A DNA stretch of 64,000 nt from Pseudomonas mucoides. GTDB taxonomy: Bacteria; Pseudomonadota; Gammaproteobacteria; Pseudomonadales; Pseudomonadaceae. The notes beneath the pieces were generated by a model. The model saw only the letters and a list, made by a program, of their open reading frames with translations, did not search any database and was not told the DNA's origin. Of this stretch, positions 14,923 through 23,389 are shown piece after piece; position 1 is the first letter of the stretch, and each line of letters starts with the position of its first letter. The stretch covers positions 124,001 through 188,000 of the forward strand of contig NZ_JACOPW010000006.1 in NCBI RefSeq assembly GCF_015461845.1. The letters are read 5' to 3'. The position numbers and the translations under genes were made by a program.

Positions 14923-15788
14923 GCCCAATCCTTGCGATGACGAATCAGGCCTTCCTGAGTGACCGAGGCCACCAGTTGTCCAGCACGGTTGAACACGCTG
15001 CCACGGTTAAAACCACGGGAATTACCGGCCCAAGGGCTGTCCATCGCATAGAGCAACCAGTCATCGGCGCGCAGATCCTGATGGAACCACAGCGCGTGAT
15101 CGAGGCTGGCGACCTGCATGTCCTTGTTCCAGACCGTTTTGCCATGGGGCTGCATCGAAGTCACCAGCAGACCGAAGTCGGACGCATAGGCCAGCAAGTA
15201 TTTGTGCAGCGCCGGCGAGTCGGCCAGGGCACCGTCGGCACGAAACCAGACGTACTTGACCGGGTCAGAGGGTAGCGGGTTGTAGGGATCTTTTTCGGTC
15301 ACCGGGCGGAATTCGATCGGTTTCGGGCACAGCAGTTTTTCGCGCATGTGCTCAGGGATCAGGTGCGCATGCTGCTGGGTGAGTTCCAGTTCCGAAGGCA
15401 GGTTTTCCGGTCCGACCACAACCGGCATTTGGGCCTGGTGCTCAAAGCCTTTTTCGTCGTACTGGAACGAGGCGCTGCAGGTAAAAATCGGATTGCCCTT
15501 CTGGATCGCCGTCACCCGTCGCGTGCTGAAACTGCCGCCGTCGCGCACCCGATCCACCTGATAAACCACAGGCAATGCTGAATCGCCCGGACGCAGGAAA
15601 TACCCGTGCATGGAATGCACATGCCGCGCTTCTTCTACCGTCTGACTGGCTGCCGACAGCGACTGACCGATCACCTGACCGCCGAACAACTGGCGAAAAC
15701 CCAGGTCCTGGCTGCGGCCACGGAACAGGTTTTCTTCGATCGGTTCCAGGGTCAACAGGTCGACCAGATCATCCAACACTTGGCTCAT
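14919..15788 (-). CDS. tesB: Acyl-CoA thioesterase II
   Basis: Hydrolyses acyl-CoA to free fatty acid and CoA. The 289-residue double hot-dog protein has the family N-terminus (LVDLLTLEPIEENLFRG), FGGQVIGQSL near 35, MHGYFLRPGD, and in the second half the catalytic Asp of LDHALWFH and the Gln of SVTQEGLIR. At the third catalytic position (Thr in E. coli TesB, ESTSASSARG) this protein has Ser in MDSPWAGNSRG, a conservative change common in Pseudomonas. ATG 15788 is preceded by AGGAGAG. Upstream partner of the overlapping HAD gene. Confidence 0.95.
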   Translation of the reverse strand: MSQVLDDLVDLLTLEPIEENLFRGRSQDLGFRQLFGGQVIGQSLSAASQTVEEARHVHSMHGYFLRPGDSALPVVYQVDRVRDGGSFSTRRVTAIQKGNPIFTCSASFQYDEKGFEHQAQMPVVVGPENLPSELELTQQHAHLIPEHMREKLLCPKPIEFRPVTEKDPYNPLPSDPVKYVWFRADGALADSPALHKYLLAYASDFGLLVTSMQPHGKTVWNKDMQVASLDHALWFHQDLRADDWLLYAMDSPWAGNSRGFNRGSVFNRAGQLVASVTQEGLIRHRKDWA

Positions 15789-15897
15789 TCAGGCTCTCCT
15801 CACGCAAAACATTGCCGCGCAGTCTTGGCTGCGACGGTCGATTCAGTTTCTGGCCAGGGCCAATAAGATGGGGGCCATTGTAAACGTCCGCGGCGGC

Positions 15898-16467
15898 TTA
15901 TCCATGCAAGGTTTGCAGCCATTGTTCACGGGTGATGCGGTACAGCACATGGTGACGCAGGGGATGGCCGGCGGCGAGCTTCGGATGCTCGAAGTCATCG
16001 GCTGAATCATGGTGCATGCCGATCGCCTGCATGACTTTCTCGGAAGGCGTGTTGGATTGCGTGGTGAAGGACACGACTTCGGTCAGCCCCAACCGGTCAA
16101 ACCCGCAACGCAGAGCGGTCCACGCGGCTTCACTGGCATACCCCAGGCCCCAATGCTCGCGGGCCAGGCGCCAGCCGATTTCGGTCGCCGGGGTGAATGG
16201 CGCATCGAAGCCCACCACACCCAGCCCGGTAAACCCGATGAACTGGCCGGTGTCCTTGCGTTGCAGCGCCCAGAGGCCGAAACCATGCTCGGCAAAATGC
16301 CCGCGAATGCGCCCGATCAGCGAGGCACTTTCCAGACGACTCAACGGCGCCGGAAAATAACGCATCACCTGTGGATCGGCACACATCGCCGCAAATTCCG
16401 GCAAATCCTCGTCGCGCCACTGCCGCAACAGCAGTCGCGCACTTTCGAGTTGCAGTATTGGCTCCAT
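15898..16467 (-). CDS. GNAT-family N-acetyltransferase (RimJ/RimL type)
   Basis: A 189-residue acetyltransferase. The N-terminus (ESARLLLRQWRDEDLPEFA) is typical of the RimJ/RimL ribosomal-protein-type branch, and the acetyl-CoA loop is REHWGLGYASEA near residue 105. The ATG at 16467 has GGGGGA upstream; an earlier in-frame start would add an unlikely 19-residue basic tail. It is divergent, with only 74 bases between starts, from a histone-deacetylase-family gene, so a writer/eraser pairing is conceivable but not shown. Its acceptor is unknown. Confidence 0.9.
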   Translation of the reverse strand: MEPILQLESARLLLRQWRDEDLPEFAAMCADPQVMRYFPAPLSRLESASLIGRIRGHFAEHGFGLWALQRKDTGQFIGFTGLGVVGFDAPFTPATEIGWRLAREHWGLGYASEAAWTALRCGFDRLGLTEVVSFTTQSNTPSEKVMQAIGMHHDSADDFEHPKLAAGHPLRHHVLYRITREQWLQTLHG

Positions 16468-16541
16468 TGCGTTCCCCCGTTTCCATGCCGCAAGTCTACA
16501 TCGCTGGTAGGATCCTTCTCTCATTCCTACATGAAATCATC

Positions 16542-17462
16542 ATGCCGCTGCCGCTGATTTATCACGAAGACTACAGCCCCGAGTTTCCGGCGGACCACCG
16601 CTTCCCCATGGACAAGTTTCGCCTGTTGCGCGATCACCTGGTGGACAGCGGCCTGACCCGGGACGCCGATCTGCTGCGCCCGGAGCTCTGCCCCCCGGAG
16701 ATTCTCGCCCTCGCCCATGACGCTGCCTATATCGAACGTTATATGAGTGGCGAGTTGTCCCGTGAAGACCAGCGGCGTCTCGGCCTGCCCTGGAGCGAAG
16801 CCCTGGCCCGGCGCACGGTGCGCGCGGTCGGCGGGTCGTTGCTGGCGGCGGAGCAGGCGCTGCAACACGGTTTGGCCTGTCACCTGGCCGGCGGCACCCA
16901 TCACGCGCATTACGACTACCCGGCGGGCTTCTGCATCTTCAATGACCTGGCCGTGATCAGCCATTACCTGCTGGAAAGTGGCCGGGTGAATCGGGTGTTG
17001 ATCTTCGATTGCGACGTGCATCAGGGCGACGGGACTGCGCGGATCCTGCACAACACCCCGGACGCGGTGACCGTTTCCCTGCACTGTGAAAAGAATTTTC
17101 CTGCACGCAAAGCCGAAAGTGACTGGGACATCCCGTTGCCCAAGGGCATGGGCGACACCGACTACCTGAAAGTGGTCGACGATGCGCTCAACTATTTGCT
17201 GCCGCTCTATCAACCGGACCTGGTGTTGTATGACGCCGGGGTCGATGTGCACAAGGACGACGCCCTGGGTTACTTGAAACTGACGGACGAAGGCGTGGCG
17301 GCGCGTGATGAAAGCGTGATGCGCCATTGCCTGGGCCGGGATATTCCAGTGGTCGGGGTGATTGGCGGCGGTTACAGCACGGACCGCAAGGCGTTGGCGC
17401 GGCGGCACGGGATTCTGCATCACAGCGCGCAACGGGTGTGGCAGTCATCAGGTTGTCATTGA
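16542..17462 (+). CDS. Histone-deacetylase-family (AcuC-like) deacetylase
   Basis: A 306-residue zinc deacetylase of the arginase/HDAC fold. The motifs follow the family order: GGTHHAHYDYPAGFCIFND near residue 118 with the catalytic His pair, DCDVHQGDGTA near 155 with zinc-binding Asp and His, YDAGVDVHKDDALG near 232 with the third ligand, and GGGYS near 270 with the transition-state Tyr. It is close to the small single-domain bacterial group found next to metabolic genes. The ATG at 16542 gives MPLPLIYHEDYSPEFP, the usual N-terminus. It is followed by REP sequence, not by another gene of a pathway. Confidence 0.93.
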   Translation: MPLPLIYHEDYSPEFPADHRFPMDKFRLLRDHLVDSGLTRDADLLRPELCPPEILALAHDAAYIERYMSGELSREDQRRLGLPWSEALARRTVRAVGGSLLAAEQALQHGLACHLAGGTHHAHYDYPAGFCIFNDLAVISHYLLESGRVNRVLIFDCDVHQGDGTARILHNTPDAVTVSLHCEKNFPARKAESDWDIPLPKGMGDTDYLKVVDDALNYLLPLYQPDLVLYDAGVDVHKDDALGYLKLTDEGVAARDESVMRHCLGRDIPVVGVIGGGYSTDRKALARRHGILHHSAQRVWQSSGCH

Positions 17463-17593
17463 ACCGTGAGTGTTTACCCACAATGCCTGTGGAACTGCCT
17501 GTGGATAACCTGAGTGAAACGGCCTACAGCCCTTACGGCGCATAGCCTACACTGCGGTGGTTGTTTTTTAACCAGGTCCTGAACACATAACAA

Positions 17594-17693
17594 ATCCCCT
17601 CTGGGAGCGAGCTTGCTCGCGATAGCGGATTATCAGTAAACACTACGCTGACTGACCCACCGCTATCGCGAGCAAGCTCGCTCCCACAGGGAT
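17594..17693. repeat. REPIN (inverted REP pair)
   Basis: Two copies of GGGAGCGAGCTTGCTCGCGA face each other as 26-base perfect arms (17603-17628 and 17660-17685) separated by 31 bases. Each arm is itself palindromic around GCTTGC. It separates the deacetylase gene from the flavoprotein gene. Confidence 0.92.
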
Positions 17694-17742
17694 CTGTGCT
17701 GGTAGAATGCGCCGCTTATCCCGCCAAACCGCAGCGCACTCC

Positions 17743-18990
17743 ATGACCCGATCCTCCACCGCCCTCCCCCCTCACGTCGCCATCATCGGTGGTGGCCCCG
17801 CCGGCCTGATGGCGGCTGAAGTGTTGAGCCAGGCCGGGATCAAGGTCGACCTGTACGACGGCATGCCCTCGGTGGGCCGCAAATTCCTGCTGGCCGGGGT
17901 TGGCGGCATGAACATCACCCACTCCGAAGCCTACCCGGCGTTTCTCTCGCGTTACGCCGAGCGCGCGCCACAGATTGCACCGCTACTGCGCGCCTTTGGC
18001 GCCGACGCGCTGTGCCAGTGGATTCATGACCTGGGCGTCGAAACTTTTGTCGGCAGTTCCGGCCGGGTGTTCCCGACCGACATGAAAGCCGCGCCCTTGC
18101 TGCGTGCCTGGCTCAAACGCCTGCGCGACGCTGGCGTAGTTATCCACACCCGCCACCGCTGGCTCGGCTGGAATGCCGACGGCAGCCTGAAACTGTCGAG
18201 CCCCGACGGTGAAAAAAGCCTGACACCGGACGCCACCCTGCTGGCCCTCGGCGGCGGCAGTTGGTCGCGGCTCGGTTCGGATGGCGCGTGGAGGCTGCCG
18301 CTGGAACAACGCGGTGTAGGACTTGCGCCGTTGCAACCGAGTAATTGCGGCTTCGAGGTGCAGGCCTGGAGCGAATTGATGGTCAGTAAATTCGCCGGCG
18401 CGCCGCTGAAAAACATCGCTATCGGCCTCAATGACGACGTGCCGCGGCTCGGGGAATGCGTGATCACCGCGACCGGGATTGAAGGCAGTCTGATTTACGC
18501 CTTGTCGGCTCCGATCCGTGAGGCGATCAACCTCAACGGTTCCGCGACCATTCATCTGGACCTGCTGCCGGGCAAGCCTGTGGATAAAGTGCAGGCCGCG
18601 CTGAGCAAACCTCGCGGTTCACGCTCGATGTCCAAACACCTGCACAGTCAGCTGGGCATTGATGGCGTGAAAGCCGCGTTGCTGCGCGAGCTGACACCGG
18701 CCGATTGCTTCAGCGACCCGGCGTTGCTGGCCAAAGCGATCAAGGCACTGCCGCTGACGCTGGTGAAAACCCGCCCACTGGACGAAGCCATCAGCAGCGC
18801 CGGTGGTGTGACGTTCGAGTCGATGGATGAACGCTTGATGCTCAAGCAATTGCCTGGCGTGTTTTGCGCGGGGGAGATGCTGGATTGGGAAGCGCCGACG
18901 GGCGGCTATCTGCTGACCGCGTGTTTCGCCAGTGGGCGTGCGGCGGGGATGGGGATGGTGGAATGGCTCAGAAGCAGCGCCAAGTTTTAG
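17743..18990 (+). CDS. TIGR03862/HI0933-like flavoprotein
   Basis: A 415-residue FAD-binding protein of the YhiN/HI0933 superfamily, TIGR03862 branch. The dinucleotide-binding motif IGGGPAGLMAAE begins near residue 13, followed by GRKFLLAGVGGMNITHSE near 45, LALGGGSWSRLG near 165, and the terminal GEMLDWEAPTGGYLL that closes the FAD site. No function has been proven for the family; an aminoacetone-oxidase-like or other oxidoreductase activity has been suggested. Start ATG 17743 gives the usual N-terminus (MTRSSTALPPHVAIIGG); an ATG at 17707 would add 12 residues. The stop codon is part of a 20-bp hairpin. Confidence 0.92.
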   Translation: MTRSSTALPPHVAIIGGGPAGLMAAEVLSQAGIKVDLYDGMPSVGRKFLLAGVGGMNITHSEAYPAFLSRYAERAPQIAPLLRAFGADALCQWIHDLGVETFVGSSGRVFPTDMKAAPLLRAWLKRLRDAGVVIHTRHRWLGWNADGSLKLSSPDGEKSLTPDATLLALGGGSWSRLGSDGAWRLPLEQRGVGLAPLQPSNCGFEVQAWSELMVSKFAGAPLKNIAIGLNDDVPRLGECVITATGIEGSLIYALSAPIREAINLNGSATIHLDLLPGKPVDKVQAALSKPRGSRSMSKHLHSQLGIDGVKAALLRELTPADCFSDPALLAKAIKALPLTLVKTRPLDEAISSAGGVTFESMDERLMLKQLPGVFCAGEMLDWEAPTGGYLLTACFASGRAAGMGMVEWLRSSAKF

Positions 18991-19034
18991 CTACAAGCTG
19001 CAAGTTAATGGCTTTTAACTTGCAGCTTGTAGCT
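18989..19034. repeat. 20-bp perfect hairpin overlapping a stop codon
   Basis: Arms AGCTACAAGCTGCAAGTTAA and its exact complement (19015-19034) flank a 6-base loop, starting inside the TAG of the flavoprotein gene. A third partial copy (AGCTTGCAAC) follows. It sits between convergent genes and probably works as a bidirectional terminator, though no T-tract follows. The sequence is repeat-like and unrelated to the REP family. Confidence 0.8.
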
Positions 19035-19052
19035 TGCAACTTATAGCTGCTG

Positions 19053-20387
19053 TTAAGGCTTACGCTTGCGCGGCCCAGTGTTGAACACCGGCACTTTACG
19101 CACAGGCTTGATCGAAGGCTCCGGCGCCGAAGCATCCCCGCTCTCGACCCACTTGCCCAAATTGCGTTTACCGCCACTGGAAGTCTTCGGTTTCTTCGGC
19201 TTTTTCGGTTTTTTCACCACCTGACCGCTGGCATCGGTGTCCGGCACGCGGTGCTCAGGTTCGAAGTCATGCTCCATCTGCCGAGGCAAAGTCTGACGGG
19301 TCAACGTCTCGATGGCCGACAGCAGATTCACTTCATCGGCGCACACCAGCGAAATCGCCTGCCCGGTGTTACCCGCACGGCCGGTACGCCCGATGCGGTG
19401 GATGTAATCCTCGGCCACGATCGGCAGGTCGAAGTTGACCACCAGCGGCAAATCTTCGATGTCCAGACCACGGGCCGCGACGTCAGTGGCGACCAGGATC
19501 TGCACTTCACTGGCCTTGAAACGGTCCAGTGCGCGCTGACGCGTCGCCTGCGGTTTGTCGCCGTGGATGCCGTCGGCATTGATGCCCAGGCCCTGGAGTT
19601 TTTCCACCAGCGCGTCGACACCGTTGCGGGTCTTGGCGAACACCAGCACCTGCTTCCATTTGCTTTTACGCAGCAAGTGAACGAACAGTTCCGGCTTGCG
19701 CTTCTTGTCGACCGTCACTACCCACTGCTTAACCGTGTTGGCCGCCACGTTACGCGGGCTGACTTCGATGCTCAGCGGATCGTTGAGCATCTGCCCGGCC
19801 AGGGTGCGGATCGCATCGGAGAACGTCGCCGAGAACAACAGCGTCTGGCGCTTCTTCGGCAGCGCCTTGTAAATGTTGCCCAGTTCCTCGGAAAAGCCCA
19901 GGTCGAGCATACGATCGGCTTCGTCGAGCACCAGGGTTTGCAGCTGATTGAACTTGAGCGCGTTCTGGCGAAACAGGTCGAGCAAACGGCCCGGCGTGGC
20001 CACCAGCAGGTCGACGCCTTTGCGCAGCTTCATCATTTGCGGGTTGATGCTGACGCCGCCGTACACCGCATAAGTGCTCAGTGGCAGGTTCTCGGCGTAC
20101 TGACGCACGGCTTCGTGGACTTGCTCCGCCAGTTCGCGGGTCGGCACCAGAATCAGTGCGCGCACCGAGTTGGCGGTGACTTTCGGCCCTTCCATGGCCA
20201 GCAATTGCAGGAGCGGCAACGCGAAACCGGCGGTCTTGCCAGTGCCGGTTTGGGCCGCAGCCATCAGGTCGCGACCGGCCAGCACCGCCGGAATGGCTTG
20301 CGCCTGAACCGGCGTCGGGGTCTGGTAGCCGAGCGTCTCGAGAGAGCGCAGCAAGGGTTCGATCAGGCCAAGGGTGGCGAAAGTCAT
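19053..20387 (-). CDS. rhlE: DEAD-box ATP-dependent RNA helicase, RhlE type
   Basis: A 444-residue helicase. The motifs are complete and in order: Q-motif (TPTPVQAQAIP), motif I AQTGTGKT near 45, Ia PTRELAEQ, motif II DEAD near 155, motif III SAT near 185, and in the second RecA domain the RGLD and HRIGRTGR motifs. The C-terminal 75 residues are a basic extension (KKPKKPKKPK, GKRNLGKW) expected to bind RNA. Likely roles are ribosome assembly and mRNA turnover. The start at 20387 (MTFATLGL) is standard. Convergent with the flavoprotein gene. Pseudomonas encodes more than one RhlE paralogue, and which one this is cannot be fixed here. Confidence 0.93.
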   Translation of the reverse strand: MTFATLGLIEPLLRSLETLGYQTPTPVQAQAIPAVLAGRDLMAAAQTGTGKTAGFALPLLQLLAMEGPKVTANSVRALILVPTRELAEQVHEAVRQYAENLPLSTYAVYGGVSINPQMMKLRKGVDLLVATPGRLLDLFRQNALKFNQLQTLVLDEADRMLDLGFSEELGNIYKALPKKRQTLLFSATFSDAIRTLAGQMLNDPLSIEVSPRNVAANTVKQWVVTVDKKRKPELFVHLLRKSKWKQVLVFAKTRNGVDALVEKLQGLGINADGIHGDKPQATRQRALDRFKASEVQILVATDVAARGLDIEDLPLVVNFDLPIVAEDYIHRIGRTGRAGNTGQAISLVCADEVNLLSAIETLTRQTLPRQMEHDFEPEHRVPDTDASGQVVKKPKKPKKPKTSSGGKRNLGKWVESGDASAPEPSIKPVRKVPVFNTGPRKRKP

Positions 20388-20465
20388 GGGATTACCGTAG
20401 GAAAATTCAGCGCGGGTTTTTCAAAACAAGTGTGCAAAACAAGATGCAATGGCGCGCAGTTTACC

Positions 20466-21392
20466 CTAATTCACACGGGATTCTGTCGGCGCGACTACAG
20501 CCGTCTGCACAGGCGCCCGACGCCACTGTGGCAATCCGATCAACACCACAGCGCTGATGATCACCAGCATCGCCAGCCCTTCTTCGATTCCTATGGTCTC
20601 GCCCACAAACACGATCCCCAGCAATACCGCGACGGCCGGGTTGACGTAGGCATAACTGGTCGCCGCCGCGGGACGCACGTTTTTCAACAGGTACATGTAA
20701 GCGTTGAACGCGATGATCGAGCCGAAGAACGTCAGATACGCCAGGGCAGCCCAGCCTTCAATCGGCGGCATGGCTTGCAGATGCTCGCCGCTCACGACAC
20801 TGCCGATCAGCAGCGCCACGCCGCCGACCAGCATTTCCACTGCGCTGGCCATCGCCCCCGCTGGCAACGGCACGTGTTTGCTCCAGACCGAACCGAACGC
20901 CCAGGAGGCCGCCGCGAACACCAGCAACAGCGCGCCCAACGGGCTCGACTGCAGGTTCGAACCGAGATTCAACATGGCAATGCCGATCAGCCCGAGCGCA
21001 ATCCCGGCCCATTCGAGACGGGTATTTCGCGCCCCCCAGAAATAGCCGAACAACAAAGTAAACAAGGGCACCGTCGCCACCGCCAATGCCGCCACACCGG
21101 AGGCCACCCCCATGTGTTCGGCGACACTGACGCCGCCGTTACCGCAGGCGAGCAACAAGATCCCGATCATGCCGGCCGCTTTCCACTGCGCCCACGTCGG
21201 TGCCGGCGCCCCACGCCAGCGCAGGAAGGCGTACATCAACGTCCCGGCGAGCACAAAACGGATTCCGGCGAGCAGCAACGGCGGCCAGTACTCAACGCCG
21301 ATGCGGATCACCAGATAGGTCGAGCCCCAAATCACGTACAACGCGAAAAAGGCAGCGATCAAGGGTAAGGGAAAACGACGTAAGCCAGGCAT
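20466..21392 (-). CDS. yedA: YedA-type drug/metabolite exporter (EamA)
   Basis: A 308-residue inner-membrane protein with ten hydrophobic segments in two EamA repeats. Family marks are IWGSTYLVIRIGVEYWPP after helix 1, the GNGGVSVAEHMGVASGVAAL segment, and TSYAYVNPAVAVLLGIVF in the second repeat. E. coli YedA is a close relative. It is divergent from the Lrp/AsnC gene across 163 bases holding an inverted repeat, the usual layout of an exporter and its amino-acid-sensing regulator; export of an amino acid or related compound is inferred. Confidence 0.9.
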   Translation of the reverse strand: MPGLRRFPLPLIAAFFALYVIWGSTYLVIRIGVEYWPPLLLAGIRFVLAGTLMYAFLRWRGAPAPTWAQWKAAGMIGILLLACGNGGVSVAEHMGVASGVAALAVATVPLFTLLFGYFWGARNTRLEWAGIALGLIGIAMLNLGSNLQSSPLGALLLVFAAASWAFGSVWSKHVPLPAGAMASAVEMLVGGVALLIGSVVSGEHLQAMPPIEGWAALAYLTFFGSIIAFNAYMYLLKNVRPAAATSYAYVNPAVAVLLGIVFVGETIGIEEGLAMLVIISAVVLIGLPQWRRAPVQTAVVAPTESRVN

Positions 21393-21467
21393 GGGCAGCT
21401 CGATGACAGAACAATGTGAACAGCTATTCTAGAAAGGCCAAACGCTAAAAATAAGTTACAAAACCTG

Positions 21468-21515
21468 TTTATAGCGCCAGTACACTTTTCAAAACACGGA
21501 GATCAGCGCTATAAA
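21468..21515. promoter_or_regulatory. 10-bp inverted repeat in the yedA/Lrp intergenic region
   Basis: TTTATAGCGC (21468-21477) and its exact complement GCGCTATAAA (21506-21515) are 38 bases apart centre to centre. This spacing of about 3.6 helix turns and the position between divergent genes fit Lrp-type octamer binding sites. Confidence 0.5.
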
Positions 21516-21555
21516 CCATGCTTTCGAAAGTCAGTCATTTTCAAGGTGTACGCCG

Positions 21556-22014
21556 ATGGATAAATACGACCGCATGCTCCTCAGCGCCCTGCTGGAAAAC
21601 GGTCGTGCGTCCTACGCCGACCTCGCGCGCAAGGTCAACCTGTCCGCCCCGGCCGTGGCCGAACGCGTGGCCAAGCTGGAAGCCAGCGGCGTGATTACCG
21701 GTTACCAGGCGAAAGTCGACATGGCCAAGCTCGGTTTGCCAATCCAGTGCGTGATCGAACTGCGCCTGAACCAGCACGGCAATCAAAAGGCCTACGACGA
21801 CTTGATCAAAATCCCGCAATTGACCGAATGCCACCGGGTGACCGGCGATCCGTGCGTGATCATGCAAGCGGCAGTGGGCTCGATGCCGGAGCTGGAGGAG
21901 TTGATCAACCGGATTGCCAAGTTCGGGTTCAGCAAGACGTCGATTGTGCTGTCGAGTGCGATAGAGAAGCGCGTGCCGTTGGGGCACATCGAAGGCAATG
22001 GCAAAACAATCTAA
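21556..22014 (+). CDS. Lrp/AsnC-family transcriptional regulator
   Basis: A 152-residue feast/famine regulator: helix-turn-helix at about residues 3-55 (DRMLLSALLENGRASYADLARKV, SAPAVAERVAKLEASGVI) and RAM ligand domain thereafter (GLPIQCVIELRL, the effector region near VTGDPCVIMQAAVGS). The ATG at 21556 follows AAGGTG. It probably controls the divergent YedA-type exporter through the inverted repeat between them. The ligand is likely an amino acid, which cannot be named from sequence. Confidence 0.93.
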   Translation: MDKYDRMLLSALLENGRASYADLARKVNLSAPAVAERVAKLEASGVITGYQAKVDMAKLGLPIQCVIELRLNQHGNQKAYDDLIKIPQLTECHRVTGDPCVIMQAAVGSMPELEELINRIAKFGFSKTSIVLSSAIEKRVPLGHIEGNGKTI

Positions 22015-22030
22015 AGCTGCAGGAGATCCC

Positions 22031-22120
22031 TTCCAGGAGCGAGCCTGCTCGCGATGGCGTCGTGTCAGCCGACATCAATGTAGCTGGAACACCGCAATCG
22101 GGAGCAGGCTCATTCCTACA
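22031..22120. repeat. REPIN, spacer variant A (copy 1)
   Basis: Inverted REP cores (GGAGCGAGCCTGCTCGCGATG... and ...AATCGGGAGCAGGCTCATTCC) flank a spacer containing GTCGTGTCAG and ATCAATGTAGCTGGAACACC. The same spacer recurs at 26162-26254. Confidence 0.9.
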
Positions 22121-22137
22121 GAGGGTTTGCGGTGGTA

Positions 22138-22749
22138 TTAGAACCCGCGATGGCGCTTGAGGTGTTCGTTGATCTTCGCCGCCGGCACTTTCTGCAAGCC
22201 GCACAGCAAATCATGGGACAACTCGCGCAAGCCATGCTTGCGCCGCAACTCTTCCATCAAATGCGTCGTCAGATTCGCCGCCATCTCCGCGTCAGCCATC
22301 GCCCGGTGAGCCTTGCCGGTATCGGGCAAGTTGGCGAACGTGGTGAGGGTGCCGAGTTTGTGGTTCGGCGCGGCGGGCATCAGGCGGCGGGCCAGTAGCA
22401 GCGAGCAGGCGAAGTTCTGCAAACGCGTGCGCTTGATCCGCCCCAGCTCAAAGTCCCAGAACTTCTGGTCGAACGCCGCGTTGTGCGCCAGCAACGGCGT
22501 GATGCCGACGAACTCATTAACCTCGTTCATCACCTGCTCGGCCGACGGCGCGGTGCGCAGCATGGCATTGCTGATGCCGGTGAGTTGCTCGATGAAAGCC
22601 GGCACGCGCACGCCGGCGTTCATCAGGCTTTGGTAACGCTCGACGATGCGCCCCTGTTCAAGAATCACCACGGCAATTTCCGTGGCCCGGCAGCTGCTGC
22701 TCGGGGAGATCCCGGTGGTTTCAAAGTCGATGACTGCTATGCGTTCCAA
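22138..22749 (-). CDS. DEDDh 3'-5' exonuclease (DnaQ/RNase T-like)
   Basis: A 203-residue single-domain exonuclease. Exo I is VIDFETTG at residues 6-13, Exo II HNAAFDQKFW near 93, Exo III HRAMADAE near 145, which gives the DEDDh set. The C-terminal 40 residues (HGLRELSHDLLCGLQKVPAAKINEHLKRHRGF) form a basic extension. No longer start exists in frame, so translation begins at the TTG at 22749, a weak start. It lies 22 bases after the NYN-domain gene on the same strand. DNA or RNA substrate cannot be decided. Confidence 0.88.
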   Translation of the reverse strand: MERIAVIDFETTGISPSSSCRATEIAVVILEQGRIVERYQSLMNAGVRVPAFIEQLTGISNAMLRTAPSAEQVMNEVNEFVGITPLLAHNAAFDQKFWDFELGRIKRTRLQNFACSLLLARRLMPAAPNHKLGTLTTFANLPDTGKAHRAMADAEMAANLTTHLMEELRRKHGLRELSHDLLCGLQKVPAAKINEHLKRHRGF

Positions 22750-22771
22750 ACCTGTTTCAACTCCGTAAAAA

Positions 22772-23251
22772 TCAATTCTTGAGCAGCAACGCGCCTTCGA
22801 TCGGCACGTAGCGGCTGGCGGCGCGGATCAGCGAGTTGGCCGTGAGGCCCGGCACGCCGTAAGCCACCGCTTGCACCCCGTGCTTGCTGATGATGCGTTC
22901 CAGCAACATGTCGAAATCACCGTCACCGGAGGCCAGCACGATTTCGTCGACGTGATCGGCGGCGTCCATGATGTCGAGGGTGATGCCCACGTCCCAGTCG
23001 CCCTTGGCCGAACCGTCGCTGCGCTGGATGTAGGGCTTGAGCTTCACGGTGAAGCCGAGGTTGCGCAGGATCTGCTGAAACTGCTGCTGTTTGCTGTCGC
23101 CACGATCAATCGCGTAGGCGTAGGCCTCGACGATCTCGCCCTGTTTGCTGATGTCAGCCCACAGCGCGGCGTAGTTGAAGTGGCAACCATAGGCCTGACG
23201 CACGGTGTAATAGAGGTTTTGGACATCGGCGAACACTGCGATTTTTTTCAC
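22772..23251 (-). CDS. NYN-domain (LabA/DUF88) ribonuclease-like protein
   Basis: A 159-residue PIN-like NYN domain. Acidic residues that would form the metal site are in FADVQNLYY at residues 7-15, GDWDVGITLDIMD near 84, and ASGDGDFDML near 105; YGVPGLTANSL closes the fold. NYN proteins are predicted RNases related to LabA. Start is the GTG at 23251, which has AAGAGGAAA eight bases upstream. It precedes the DEDDh exonuclease gene with a 22-base gap, so two nuclease-fold proteins are likely made together. Confidence 0.88.
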   Translation of the reverse strand: MKKIAVFADVQNLYYTVRQAYGCHFNYAALWADISKQGEIVEAYAYAIDRGDSKQQQFQQILRNLGFTVKLKPYIQRSDGSAKGDWDVGITLDIMDAADHVDEIVLASGDGDFDMLLERIISKHGVQAVAYGVPGLTANSLIRAASRYVPIEGALLLKN

Positions 23252-23389
23252 CGCGGGTTTCCTCTTGGCGCACAGGCGCGCAGGCGAGATCAGGCACCTG
23301 GCCCGAAAAGTCGCCCAGTATGCCAGCCCGAAGGATTGTTCCGCGAATAATCGCCCCGGGGCACGGTCGCGCCCCGGACGAATGGCGTC

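Noticed and set aside
19251..21368. Long plus-strand open frame opposite rhlE and yedA
   Set aside because: It covers two well-supported genes in antisense and shows no domain; it is the kind of shadow frame common in high-GC DNA.
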